Source: Micromonospora chalcea
GTDB lineage: Bacteria > Actinomycetota > Actinomycetes > Mycobacteriales > Micromonosporaceae
Length of the DNA: 56,456 nt
Assembly (NCBI RefSeq): GCF_002926165.1
Contig: NZ_MAGP01000122.1
Location: 1 to 56,456, forward strand
Direction: 5' to 3'
In this document: positions 37,212-46,194 of the stretch, one piece after another
Numbering within the stretch: position 1 is the first letter of the stretch
Layout: each line of letters opens with the position of its first letter
The notes under the pieces: generated by a model
Databases searched by the model: none
Seen by the model: the letters and a program-made list of their open reading frames with translations, nothing else
Told to the model about the DNA's origin: nothing
Translations under genes and position numbers: made by a program

Positions 37212-38524
37212 CCACGCCTCGGCCGGAGACGCTGGCCAAGCTCACGCCGGTGCTCACCAAGCGCTGGCTGTCGCCGGACGCCTGGCGGATCGGCACCTAC
37301 GAGAACCTGGACGGCTACGCCGCCCTGCGCAAGGCGCTCAAGGCGCACCCGGACGACCTGATCCAGCTGGTCAAGGACTCCGGGCTGCGCGGCCGTGGCG
37401 GCGCGGGCTTCCCGACCGGCCTGAAGTGGGGCTTCATCCCGCAGGGCGACGGCAAGCCGCACTACCTGGTGGTGAACGCCGACGAGGGCGAGCCGGGCAC
37501 CTGCAAGGACCTGCCGCTGATGACCTACGACCCGCACTCGCTGGTCGAGGGCGTCATCATCGCCTCGTACGCGATCCGGGCCAACCGGGCGTACATCTAC
37601 ATCCGCGGTGAGGCCGTGCACGCCGCGCGGCGGCTGCGCAGCGCGGTCGCCGAGGCGTACGCCAAGGGCTACCTCGGCCGGAACATCCTCGGCTCCGGGT
37701 TCGACCTGGACCTGGTGGTGCACTCCGGCGCCGGGGCGTACATCTGCGGTGAGGAGACGGCGCTGCTGGACTCGCTGGAGGGTTTCCGCGGCCAGCCCCG
37801 GCTGCGCCCGCCGTTCCCGGCGACCCACGGCCTGTACGCCAGCCCGACCGTGGTCAACAACGTCGGCACCATCGCCAGCGTGCCGTACATCGTGCTCGGT
37901 GGCGCGGACTGGTGGAAGACGATGGGCACGGAGAAGTCGTCCGGCCCGATGATCTACTCGCTGTCCGGCCGGATCGCGAACCCGGGCCAGTACGAGTGCT
38001 CGATGGGCATCACGCTGCGCGAGCTGATCGAGCTGGCCGGCGGGATGAAGCCGGGGCACAACCTGAAGTTCTGGACCCCGGGTGGCTCGTCGACGCCGCT
38101 GCTGACCGCCGAGCACCTGGACGTGCCGCTGGACTTCGAGGGGGTGGCGGGGGCCGGCTCGATCCTGGGCACCACCGCCACGCAGATCTTCTCCGACCAG
38201 GACTGCCCGGTGTACGCGACCTACCGGTGGCTGGAGTTCTACCACCACGAGTCGTGCGGCAAGTGCACCCCGTGCCGGGAGGGCAACTACTGGATGGTCC
38301 GGGTCTACCGGCGCATCCTGTCCGGCCAGGGCACCCACGAGGACCTGGACACCCTGCTCGACACCTGCGACAACATCCTCGGCCGCTCGTTCTGCGGTCT
38401 GGGTGACGGCGCGACCAGCTCGGTCACCTCGTCGCTGAAGTACTTCAAGCAGGACTACCTCGACTACATCGAGGGACGTACCGCTCCGAAGCTGTCGGAG
38501 AAGACCCTGGTAGGGGCGCACTGA
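37208..38524 (+). CDS. nuoF: NADH-quinone oxidoreductase subunit F
   Basis: The protein has 438 residues from GTG 37208 (4-nt overlap). The FMN site is GRGGAGFPTGLKW and the NADH-binding region is VVNADEGEPGTCKD and GAGAYICGEETALLDSLEG. Cluster N3 [4Fe-4S] ligands are in SCGKCTPCREG plus the Cys of SFCGLGDG. It accepts hydride from NADH and is the entry point of complex I. It shares one base with nuoG (TGATG). Confidence 0.97.
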   Translation: MTTPRPETLAKLTPVLTKRWLSPDAWRIGTYENLDGYAALRKALKAHPDDLIQLVKDSGLRGRGGAGFPTGLKWGFIPQGDGKPHYLVVNADEGEPGTCKDLPLMTYDPHSLVEGVIIASYAIRANRAYIYIRGEAVHAARRLRSAVAEAYAKGYLGRNILGSGFDLDLVVHSGAGAYICGEETALLDSLEGFRGQPRLRPPFPATHGLYASPTVVNNVGTIASVPYIVLGGADWWKTMGTEKSSGPMIYSLSGRIANPGQYECSMGITLRELIELAGGMKPGHNLKFWTPGGSSTPLLTAEHLDVPLDFEGVAGAGSILGTTATQIFSDQDCPVYATYRWLEFYHHESCGKCTPCREGNYWMVRVYRRILSGQGTHEDLDTLLDTCDNILGRSFCGLGDGATSSVTSSLKYFKQDYLDYIEGRTAPKLSEKTLVGAH

Positions 38525-41034
38525 TGACCGACGTAGCCAAGCAGACCGAGACCGTCACGCTGACCATCGACGGCGTCGAGGTCACCGCCCCCAAGGGGGC
38601 GCTGCTGATCCGGGTCGCCGAGCAGCTGGGCACCGAGATCCCCCGCTTCTGCGACCACCCGCTGCTGGCCCCGGCCGGCGCCTGCCGGCAGTGCCTGGTG
38701 GAGGTGGAGGGCCAGCGCAAGCCGGTCGCCTCCTGCACCCAGACCGTCGCCGACGGCATGGTGGTGCGGACCCAGCTCACCTCCCCGGTCGCCAAGAAGG
38801 CCCAGGAGGGGGTGATGGAGCTGCTGCTCCTCAACCACCCCCTGGACTGCCCGATGTGTGACAAGGGCGGCGAGTGCCCGCTGCAGAACCAGGCGATGTC
38901 CACCGGCCGGACGGACTCGCGGTTCCACGAGCACAAGCGGGAGTACCCGAAGCCGCTGCCGATCAGCACCCAGGTGCTGCTCGACCGCGAGCGCTGCGTG
39001 CTCTGCCAGCGGTGCACCCGGTTCTCCGAGGAGATCGCCGGGGACAAGTTCATCGACCTGATGGGCCGCTCCTCGCACGAGGAGATCAACATCTACCGGG
39101 ACGAGGAGTACGGCGAGGAGGGCGACGAGGGGGACGTCCCGTTCAACTCGTACTTCTCCGGCAACACCGTGCAGATCTGCCCGGTGGGCGCGCTGACCGG
39201 CGCGCAGTACCGGTTCCGGGCCCGCCCGTTCGACCTGGTCTCCACGCCGAGCGTCTGCGAGCACTGCTCGGCCGGTTGCGCCCAGCGCACCGACTGGCGG
39301 CGCGGCAAGGTGCTGCGCCGGCTGGCCGGCGACGACCCGGCGGTGAACGAGGAGTGGAACTGCGACAAGGGCCGCTGGGGCTTCCAGTACACCCGCGCGT
39401 TCGACCGGCTCAGCACCCCGATGGTGCGCGACGAGAAGACCGGTGAGCTGCGCGAGGCGTCCTGGAGCGAGGCGCTGACCCGGGCCGCCGAGGGGCTGCG
39501 CGAGGCCCGTGACGGCGCGACCGGCACGGCGGTGCTGACCGGCGGCCGGCTCACCGTCGAGGACGCCTACGCGTACGCGAAGTTCGCCCGGATCGCACTG
39601 CACACGAACGACATCGACTTCCGGGCCCGCCCGGTCTCCCGCGAGGAGGCCGACTTCCTGGCCAGCAGCGTCGCCGGGGTCACCGACGTGACCTACACGG
39701 ACGTGGAGAACGCGCCCGCCGTGGTGCTGGTCGGCCTGGAGCCGGAGGAGGAGTGCCCGATCCTCTTCCTGCGGCTGCGCAAGGCGTACCTGAAGAAGAA
39801 GCTCACGGTGTACGCGATCGCGCCGTTCGCGACGCGCGGCCTGGAGAAGCTCGGGGCGAAGCTCGCCCGGGTGGTGCCGGGCGAGGAGGCCGGCGTGCTG
39901 GCCGAGCACGCCACGGTGGCGGAGGCGCTGGGTAAGCCCGGCGCGATCCTGATCGTCGGCGAGCGGCTGGCCGAGGTGCCGGGCGGGCTGTCGGCGGCGG
40001 CGGACGTCGCCCGGCGTACCGGTGCCCGGCTGGTCTGGGTGCCGCGGCGCGCGGGTGACCGCGGCGCTGTCGACGCGGGCTGCCTGCCCAACCTGCTCCC
40101 CGGCGGCCGTGTGGTCACCGAGCCGGCCGCCCGCGCGGAACTGGGCGAGGCGTGGGACATCCCGGCCGGGGTGATCCCGAGCCAGGCCGGCCGCGACACC
40201 GACGGCATCCTCACCGCCGCCGCGAACGGTCAGCTCGGCGCCCTGGTGGTGGCCGGTGTCGACCCGGCCGACCTGGCCGACCCGCGCCTGGCCGAGAAGG
40301 CCCTGGACGCGGTGCCGTTCCTGGTCAGCCTGGAACTGCGGATGAGCGCTGTGTCGCGCCGGGCCGACGTGGTCCTGCCGGTCGCGCCGGTGGTCGAGAA
40401 GGCCGGCAGCTTCCTGGACTGGGAGGGCCGGCTGCGCACGTTCGAGAAGGTGCTGGACACCGGCGCGATGACCGACGCCCGGATCCTGGACGCGATCGCC
40501 GCGCAGCTCGACGTGCGGCTGGGCACCGGCGACGTGCCGAGCATCCGCCGCGAGCTGGGCACGCTGCCGCGTACCCGGGTCGAGCGGCCGTCGGCGCCCT
40601 CGGTCGAGCCGGCCGCCGTCCGGCAGCCGGGCGCGGGCGAGGCCGTGCTGTCCACCTGGCACCAGCTCATCGACCTGGGCAGCCTCACCGACGGCGACGA
40701 GCACCTCGCCGGCACCGCCCGCCCGCCGGTGGTCCGGCTGGGCAAGGGCACCGCCGAGTCCCTCGGCGTGGCCGACGGCGACGCGGTCACCGTCGGCACC
40801 GACCGGGGCGCGGTCACGCTGCCGGCGGCGATCACCGAGATGCCGGACGGCGTCGTCTGGCTGCCGACCAACTCGCCCGGCTCCACCGTGCGGCGCAGCC
40901 TCGGCGCGACGTCCGGTTCGCTGGTGAAGGTCTCCGTCGGCGCCGCCGGCGGTTCGGCCGTCCCGGCGGGGCGGGTCGCGGCGGACGCCGCGGACCGGCC
41001 GGGCCCGCTGCTGAACACCGGGAGTGCACAGTGA
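38524..41034 (+). CDS. nuoG: NADH-quinone oxidoreductase subunit G
   Basis: The protein has 836 residues. The N-terminal [2Fe-2S] N1b uses Cys43, Cys54, Cys57 and Cys71. N5 uses His105, Cys109, Cys112 and Cys118. N4 uses Cys158, Cys161, Cys164 and the Cys in QICPVGALTG. An additional CEHCSAGC plus a downstream Cys (EEWNCDKG) forms the N7 site found only in some bacterial enzymes. The rest is a degenerate molybdopterin-oxidoreductase-like domain with no cofactor expected. It starts at the TGATG junction with nuoF. A 61-bp gap, the largest inside the first half of the operon, precedes nuoH. Confidence 0.96.
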   Translation: MTDVAKQTETVTLTIDGVEVTAPKGALLIRVAEQLGTEIPRFCDHPLLAPAGACRQCLVEVEGQRKPVASCTQTVADGMVVRTQLTSPVAKKAQEGVMELLLLNHPLDCPMCDKGGECPLQNQAMSTGRTDSRFHEHKREYPKPLPISTQVLLDRERCVLCQRCTRFSEEIAGDKFIDLMGRSSHEEINIYRDEEYGEEGDEGDVPFNSYFSGNTVQICPVGALTGAQYRFRARPFDLVSTPSVCEHCSAGCAQRTDWRRGKVLRRLAGDDPAVNEEWNCDKGRWGFQYTRAFDRLSTPMVRDEKTGELREASWSEALTRAAEGLREARDGATGTAVLTGGRLTVEDAYAYAKFARIALHTNDIDFRARPVSREEADFLASSVAGVTDVTYTDVENAPAVVLVGLEPEEECPILFLRLRKAYLKKKLTVYAIAPFATRGLEKLGAKLARVVPGEEAGVLAEHATVAEALGKPGAILIVGERLAEVPGGLSAAADVARRTGARLVWVPRRAGDRGAVDAGCLPNLLPGGRVVTEPAARAELGEAWDIPAGVIPSQAGRDTDGILTAAANGQLGALVVAGVDPADLADPRLAEKALDAVPFLVSLELRMSAVSRRADVVLPVAPVVEKAGSFLDWEGRLRTFEKVLDTGAMTDARILDAIAAQLDVRLGTGDVPSIRRELGTLPRTRVERPSAPSVEPAAVRQPGAGEAVLSTWHQLIDLGSLTDGDEHLAGTARPPVVRLGKGTAESLGVADGDAVTVGTDRGAVTLPAAITEMPDGVVWLPTNSPGSTVRRSLGATSGSLVKVSVGAAGGSAVPAGRVAADAADRPGPLLNTGSAQ

Positions 41035-41095
41035 GCGCGCGCAGGCAACGAGCGGAGCGAGTACGCCTCGCGGTCGCGAACGAAAGGTCGGTGCA

Positions 41096-42448
41096 GTGAA
41101 TCTCTACCTCGCGGCGCAGGACCCGACGCTTGCCGACTTCGGCAAGGACCCGTGGTGGCTGGTCCTCGGCAAGATCCTCTTCGCGTTCGTCGTCGCCGTG
41201 GCGGCCACGCTGCTGGGCGTCTGGTTCGAGCGCCGGGTCGTGGGCCGGATGGCGGTGCGGCCCGGCCCCAACCAGGCCGGACCGTTCGGTCTGCTCCAGA
41301 CGCTCGCCGACGGCGTGAAGCTGGCCTTCAAGGAGGACATCCTCCCGCGCAAGGCCGACAAGGTGGTCTACTTCTTCGCCCCGGTGATCTCCGTGGTCTG
41401 CGCGGTCACCGCGCTGTCGGTGATCCCGTTCGGGCCGATGGTGAGCATCTTCGGGCACCGCACGCCGCTGCAGGTCACCGACGTGTCGGTGGCGGTGCTG
41501 GTGGTGCTGGCCTTCTCCTCGCTGGCCGTGTACGGCATCGTGCTCGGCGGCTGGGCCAGCGGCTCCACCTACCCGCTGCTCGGTGGTCTGCGCTCCGCCG
41601 CCCAGTTGGTGTCCTACGAGGTCACCATGGGCCTGAGCGTGGTCGCGGTCTTCATGACCGCCGGCACCATGTCGACCAGCGGGATCGTCGCCGCGCAGGG
41701 CGACGGCACCCGGCTGAGCATCGGCGGCTTCGAGGTCGCGGCCCCCGGCTGGTACGCGATCCTGCTGCTGCCCAGCTTCATCATGTTCTTCATCGCCATC
41801 GTCGGTGAGACCAACCGGGCGCCGTTCGACCTGCCCGAGGCGGAGTCGGAGCTGGTGGCCGGCTTCCAGACCGAGTACAGCTCGCTGAAGTTCGCGCTGT
41901 TCATGCTCAGCGAGTACGTCGCGATGGTCACCATGTCGGCGTTCACCGTGACGCTGTTCCTCGGCGGCTGGCACGCGCCGTGGCCGATCACGATCTGGTC
42001 GGGCGCCAACGAGGGCTGGTGGCCGATGCTGTGGTTCTTCGGCAAGGTCATCCTGCTGGTGTTCGTCTTCGTCTGGCTGCGCGGCACGCTGCCCCGGCTC
42101 CGCTACGACCAGTTCATGCGCTTCGGCTGGAAGGTGCTGCTGCCGCTGAACCTGGTCTGGATCATGGTGCTCGCCGGGCTGCGCTCGATCGAGGACTGGC
42201 AGGCCCGGGACCGGCTGCTCGTCACCGCCGTCGGCGCGGGCGTGCTGCTGCTGGTCACGCTCTTCTGGCCGAGCCGGAAGAAGGAGCTGAAGCAGTCGCC
42301 CCAGGAGCAGGCGGACAGCCGGCCGTACGGCAGCTTCCCGCTGCCGCCGATGGATCTTCAGGTTCCGCCGAGCCCGCGTACCAAGCGCGTGCTCGCCGAG
42401 CGGGAGCCGGCCAACGTGGTCGCCGGCCCGGACTCCAGGGAGGTGTGA
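41096..42448 (+). CDS. nuoH: NADH-quinone oxidoreductase subunit H
   Basis: The protein has 450 residues. I chose GTG 41096 (VNLYLAAQDP) with GAAAGG upstream over an in-frame ATG 24 codons earlier that overlaps nuoG. There are eight or nine membrane helices, with MAVRPGPNQAGPFGLLQTLADGVKLAFKED, GETNRAPFDLPEAESELVAGF and WLRGTLPRLRYDQFM. These form the quinone tunnel and first proton channel. A ~60-residue polar C-terminal tail extends past the usual end. Confidence 0.95.
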   Translation: MNLYLAAQDPTLADFGKDPWWLVLGKILFAFVVAVAATLLGVWFERRVVGRMAVRPGPNQAGPFGLLQTLADGVKLAFKEDILPRKADKVVYFFAPVISVVCAVTALSVIPFGPMVSIFGHRTPLQVTDVSVAVLVVLAFSSLAVYGIVLGGWASGSTYPLLGGLRSAAQLVSYEVTMGLSVVAVFMTAGTMSTSGIVAAQGDGTRLSIGGFEVAAPGWYAILLLPSFIMFFIAIVGETNRAPFDLPEAESELVAGFQTEYSSLKFALFMLSEYVAMVTMSAFTVTLFLGGWHAPWPITIWSGANEGWWPMLWFFGKVILLVFVFVWLRGTLPRLRYDQFMRFGWKVLLPLNLVWIMVLAGLRSIEDWQARDRLLVTAVGAGVLLLVTLFWPSRKKELKQSPQEQADSRPYGSFPLPPMDLQVPPSPRTKRVLAEREPANVVAGPDSREV

Positions 42449-42449
42449 C

Positions 42450-43097
42450 GTGGGCGCGATCACCGGAACGTTCAAGGGCTTCGGTGTCACCTTCTCGCAC
42501 ATGTTCAAGAAGGTCGTCACCACCGACTACCCGTTCAAGCCGCCGGTCTCGGCGCCGCGCTACCACGGGCGGCACATCCTCAACCGGCACCCGGACGGGC
42601 TGGAGAAGTGCATCGGCTGCGAGCTGTGCGCCTGGGCCTGCCCGGCCGACGCGATCTACGTGGAGGGTGGCGACAACACCGAGGAGCAGCGCTTCTCCCC
42701 GGGTGAGCGGTACGCCAGCATCTACCAGATCAACTACGCCCGGTGCATCTTCTGCGGGCTCTGCATCGAGGCCTGCCCGACCCGTTCGCTCACCATGAGC
42801 AACGAGTACGAGCTGGCCCGGGACAACCGGCAGGACCTGATCTTCACCAAGGAGCAGCTGCTCGCGCCGCTGCTCGAAGGCATGGAGCAGCCGCCGCACC
42901 CGATGCGGCTGGGCGACAGCGAGAAGGACTACTACGTCGGCGCGCTGACCAACCCGGGCACCTCGGCCGGTGCCGAGCGCTCGCCGATGGGCCCCGGCCG
43001 GTACCAGGTGGAGGAGCACCCCGGCGTGACCTTCCCCGGCGCCGAGCAGGCCGAGCAGCGGTCCGCCGCCGCGGCGGGCAAGGGAGGCAAGGCATGA
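42450..43097 (+). CDS. nuoI: NADH-quinone oxidoreductase subunit I
   Basis: The protein has 215 residues from GTG 42450, two bases after the nuoH stop, with GGGAGG upstream. Two [4Fe-4S] clusters (N6a, N6b) are bound by C54-IG-C57-EL-C60-AWA-C64 and C99-IF-C102-GL-C105-IEA-C109. The C-terminal ~60 residues are a linker-like extension ending GKGGKA. It carries electrons from NuoG to NuoB. Its stop overlaps nuoJ (ATGA). Confidence 0.97.
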   Translation: MGAITGTFKGFGVTFSHMFKKVVTTDYPFKPPVSAPRYHGRHILNRHPDGLEKCIGCELCAWACPADAIYVEGGDNTEEQRFSPGERYASIYQINYARCIFCGLCIEACPTRSLTMSNEYELARDNRQDLIFTKEQLLAPLLEGMEQPPHPMRLGDSEKDYYVGALTNPGTSAGAERSPMGPGRYQVEEHPGVTFPGAEQAEQRSAAAAGKGGKA

Positions 43098-43864
43098 CCT
43101 CGGCAACGGTGCTCGCCGCTGCGGGCCAGGTGTCCGGGGGTGAGGAGGTCACCTTCTGGATTCTCGCCCCGCTGGCCCTGCTCGGGGCGGTCGGCATGGT
43201 GTGGGCCCGCAACGCGGTGCACTCCGCGCTCTGGCTCGTGCTGACCATGCTCTGCCTGGGCGTGTTCTACGTGCTCCAGGCGGGGCCGTTCATCGGCATG
43301 GTGCAGATCATCGTCTACACCGGCGCGATCATGATGCTGTTCCTGTTCGTGCTGATGCTCGTCGGCCGGGACGCCTCCGACTCGCTCATCGAGACGCTGC
43401 GCGGCCAGCGGGTCGCCGCCGTCGTCCTCGGGCTCGGCTTCGCCGGCCTGGTGGGCAGCGGCCTGTACCGCGCGCTCGACGGCGTGCCGGCGGCCGGGCT
43501 CGACGAGGCGAACGCCGAGGGCAACGTGCAGGGCATCGCCCGGCTGCTGTTCACCAAGTACGTCTTCGCCTTCGAGCTGACCTCGGCGCTGCTGATCACC
43601 GCCGCGGTGGGCGCGATGGTGCTGGCGCACGTCGAGCGGCGCAAGGCGGACCGGATGGACCAGATCGCCACCATGAAGGCGCGGTTCCGCCCCGGCAACT
43701 ACCCCGGCCCGAAGCCCGGCCCGGGTGTCTACGCCACCTCCTCCTCGGTGGCCACCCCGGCCCGCCTGCCCGACGGCCGGCTGACCGACCGCAGCATCCC
43801 GGAGATCCTGCCGGTGCGCGAGCTGACGGCCGAGGAGACCGCACCGAAGGGGACGGACAAATGA
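43094..43864 (+). CDS. nuoJ: NADH-quinone oxidoreductase subunit J
   Basis: The protein has 256 residues. Five hydrophobic segments are seen with the conserved VQIIVYTGAIMMLFLFVLML helix (ND6 pi-bulge region). The last ~75 residues form a polar cytosolic tail (RRKADRMDQ...TAPKGTDK), longer than in E. coli. ATG 43094 overlaps the nuoI stop and its own stop overlaps nuoK. Confidence 0.95.
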   Translation: MTSATVLAAAGQVSGGEEVTFWILAPLALLGAVGMVWARNAVHSALWLVLTMLCLGVFYVLQAGPFIGMVQIIVYTGAIMMLFLFVLMLVGRDASDSLIETLRGQRVAAVVLGLGFAGLVGSGLYRALDGVPAAGLDEANAEGNVQGIARLLFTKYVFAFELTSALLITAAVGAMVLAHVERRKADRMDQIATMKARFRPGNYPGPKPGPGVYATSSSVATPARLPDGRLTDRSIPEILPVRELTAEETAPKGTDK

Positions 43865-44160
43865 CCCCGGACTACTACCTGATCCTCGCGGCGGTGCTGT
43901 TCACCATCGGCGCCGTCGGCGTGCTGGTCCGGCGCAACGCGATCGTGCTGTTCATGTGCATCGAGCTGATGCTCAACGCGGCCAACCTGACCCTGGTCAC
44001 GTTCAGCCGGATCAACGGCGACCTGAACGGCCAGATCATGGCGTTCTTCGTGATGGTGGTCGCGGCGGCCGAGGTCGTGGTCGGTCTCGCGATCATCATG
44101 GCGATCTTCCGTACCCGGCGCTCGGCGAGCGTCGACGACGCCAACCTGCTGAAGTACTGA
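43861..44160 (+). CDS. nuoK: NADH-quinone oxidoreductase subunit K
   Basis: The protein has 99 residues with three transmembrane helices, homologous to ND4L. The conserved membrane Glu residues are in FMCIELMLNAANL and VVAAAEVVVGLAI. They are part of the proton-transfer chain next to NuoJ. The start ATG 43861 overlaps nuoJ; nuoL follows after 7 bp. Confidence 0.96.
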   Translation: MTPDYYLILAAVLFTIGAVGVLVRRNAIVLFMCIELMLNAANLTLVTFSRINGDLNGQIMAFFVMVVAAAEVVVGLAIIMAIFRTRRSASVDDANLLKY

Positions 44161-44167
44161 GGGGCTC

Positions 44168-46129
44168 GTGGTGGAACAGATTCTGACGATCGCCCAGTCT
44201 GAGCCAGCCGAGGCCGTCACCTTCGCCACGGCGGACGGGATGCTGGGCTCGGTCTGGCTGCTGGTGGCGATCCCGCTGGTCAGCGCGGCGATCCTGCTGC
44301 TGCTCGGCAAGCGGGCGGACCGCTGGGGCCACTGGCTCGGCGTGGGCGCCATCGGCGCCGCCTTCCTGCTCGGTCTCACCTACTTCTTCCAGCTTCGCGG
44401 CCTGGAGAACAAGCAGGTCGAGCTGAGCCTCTGGGACTTCATGGCGGTCGGCAACCTGAGGGTGGACTTCGGTCTGCTCTTCGACCCGCTGGCCGCGGTC
44501 TTCGTCCTGCTGATCACCGGGGTGGGTTTCCTGATCCACCTCTACGCCGTGGAGTACATGGCGCACGACGCGGGCCGGCGACTGTTCTTCGCGTACTTCA
44601 ACCTGTTCGTCGCCGCGATGTTGCTGCTGGTGCTCGGCAACAACTACGTGATGCTCTACTTCGGCTGGGAGGGCGTCGGTCTGGCGTCGTACCTGCTGAT
44701 CTCCTTCTGGTACGGCCGGCCGAGCGCGGCCACCGCCGGCAAGAAGGCGTTCCTGATGAACCGGGTCGGCGACGCCGGCCTGGCCATCGGCATCTTCATC
44801 ATGTTCGCCATGCTCGGCACCACCCAGTACGACGAGGTGTTCAACGGGGTCGGCTCGATGACCTCGACCACCGTGCTGGTGCTCGGCCTGCTCCTGCTGC
44901 TCGGCGCGGCCGGCAAGTCCGGCCAGTTCCCGCTGCAGGCGTGGTTGCCGGACGCGATGGAGGGCCCGACCCCGGTGTCCGCGCTCATCCACGCGGCCAC
45001 CATGGTCACCGCGGGCGTCTACCTGATCGCCCGCTCCAACGCGATCTTCTCGGCCAACGAGACGCTCCAGCTCGTGGTGGTCAGCGTCGGCGCGCTCACG
45101 CTGCTGATGGGCTGCATCATCGGCGCGGCCAAGGACGACATCAAGCGGGTGCTGGCCTGGTCGACGGTCAGCCAGATCGGCTACATGTTCCTCGGCGTCG
45201 GGCTCGGCGGCGGAGCGTACGCGCTGGCCATCGTGCACCTGCTGGCGCACGGCTTCTTCAAGGCCAACATGTTCCTCGGCGCCGGCTCGGTCATGCACGG
45301 CATGAACGACCAGGTGGACATCCGCCGCTTCGGCGGGCTGTCGAAGTACATGAAGGTCACCTGGCTGACGTTCATGATGGGCTGGCTCGCCATCATCGGC
45401 ATGTTCCCGTTCTCCGGCTACTTCTCCAAGGAGCCGATCATCGTGGCCGCGTTCGAGCGGGAGGGCTGGACGGCCTGGCTGTTCGGCCTGGCCGCGCTGC
45501 TCGGCGCCGGGCTCACCGCGTTCTACATGACGCGGCTGTTCGTGCTCACGTTCCACGGCCCGAAGCGCTGGACCGAGGACATCGAGCACCCGCACGAGTC
45601 GCCGAAGCTGATGACGATCCCGCTGATCCTGCTGGCGATCGGCTCGGTCGGCGCGGGCTTCCTGCTCGCCACCTCCGTGCCGGACTGGCTCACCGCCACC
45701 AACGGGCTCGGCGGCGAGAGCGGGGAGCACGCGCCGGTGCTGGCGCACTGGCTGCTCACCGCGCTGTCGCTGCTGGTCACCGTGCTGGGCGCCGGGCTGG
45801 CCTGGTTCCTGTTCCGGGGCGGTACGGCCACCGAGCCGCAGCCGGCCGGCGTGGTGGTCACCGCCGCGCGCCGGAACCTCTACACGGACGCCTTCAACGA
45901 GGCGGTCTTCGAGAAGCCGGGCATCTTCCTCACCCGGGCGCTGGTGTTCCTCGACAACCGGGGCGTGGACGGGCTGGTCAACGGCCTGGCCGCCGCCGTG
46001 GGCGGGGGCTCGGGCCGGCTCCGGCGGCTGCAGACCGGCTTCGTGCGGTCGTACGCGACCTCGATCCTGACCGGCGCGCTGCTCGTGGTCGCGGCGTTCC
46101 TGGCGGTGCAGGCGGGGTGGCTGGCGTGA
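44168..46129 (+). CDS. nuoL: NADH-quinone oxidoreductase subunit L
   Basis: The protein has 653 residues from GTG 44168 (a second GTG one codon later is also possible), with GAGGGG upstream. It is an antiporter-like subunit with ~16 helices. Landmarks are FGWEGVGLASYLLISFWYG, SGQFPLQAWLPDAMEGPTPVSALIHAATMV and LAHGFFKANMFLGAGSVMH. The C-terminal region includes the long lateral-helix portion and final anchor. It pumps protons at the distal end of the membrane arm. Its TGA lies inside a GTGA that could start a 22-codon micro-ORF reaching nuoM. Confidence 0.96.
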   Translation: MVEQILTIAQSEPAEAVTFATADGMLGSVWLLVAIPLVSAAILLLLGKRADRWGHWLGVGAIGAAFLLGLTYFFQLRGLENKQVELSLWDFMAVGNLRVDFGLLFDPLAAVFVLLITGVGFLIHLYAVEYMAHDAGRRLFFAYFNLFVAAMLLLVLGNNYVMLYFGWEGVGLASYLLISFWYGRPSAATAGKKAFLMNRVGDAGLAIGIFIMFAMLGTTQYDEVFNGVGSMTSTTVLVLGLLLLLGAAGKSGQFPLQAWLPDAMEGPTPVSALIHAATMVTAGVYLIARSNAIFSANETLQLVVVSVGALTLLMGCIIGAAKDDIKRVLAWSTVSQIGYMFLGVGLGGGAYALAIVHLLAHGFFKANMFLGAGSVMHGMNDQVDIRRFGGLSKYMKVTWLTFMMGWLAIIGMFPFSGYFSKEPIIVAAFEREGWTAWLFGLAALLGAGLTAFYMTRLFVLTFHGPKRWTEDIEHPHESPKLMTIPLILLAIGSVGAGFLLATSVPDWLTATNGLGGESGEHAPVLAHWLLTALSLLVTVLGAGLAWFLFRGGTATEPQPAGVVVTAARRNLYTDAFNEAVFEKPGIFLTRALVFLDNRGVDGLVNGLAAAVGGGSGRLRRLQTGFVRSYATSILTGALLVVAAFLAVQAGWLA

Positions 46130-46194
46130 TCGACCTCAACGCGGCCGCCCCCGCCGGCGGGCCACGCAGTCACGACGGAGGTAAGGCCGAATAA
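46126..46194 (+). CDS. Possible 22-codon micro-ORF bridging nuoL and nuoM
   Basis: GTG 46126 overlaps the nuoL TGA (GTGA). The frame runs VIDLNAAAPAGGPRSHDGGK plus AE and ends with TAA 46192-46194, overlapping the nuoM ATG (TAATG). It exactly fills the nuoL-nuoM gap. No family is recognisable. It may serve only to carry ribosomes to the GGAGG site before nuoM, or it may be coincidence. Confidence 0.35.
   Translation: MIDLNAAAPAGGPRSHDGGKAE

Noticed and set aside
36509..40704. Very long minus-strand frames opposite nuoE-nuoG
   Set aside because: They are shadow frames from high-GC third positions in the nuo genes; none has a start site or motif.
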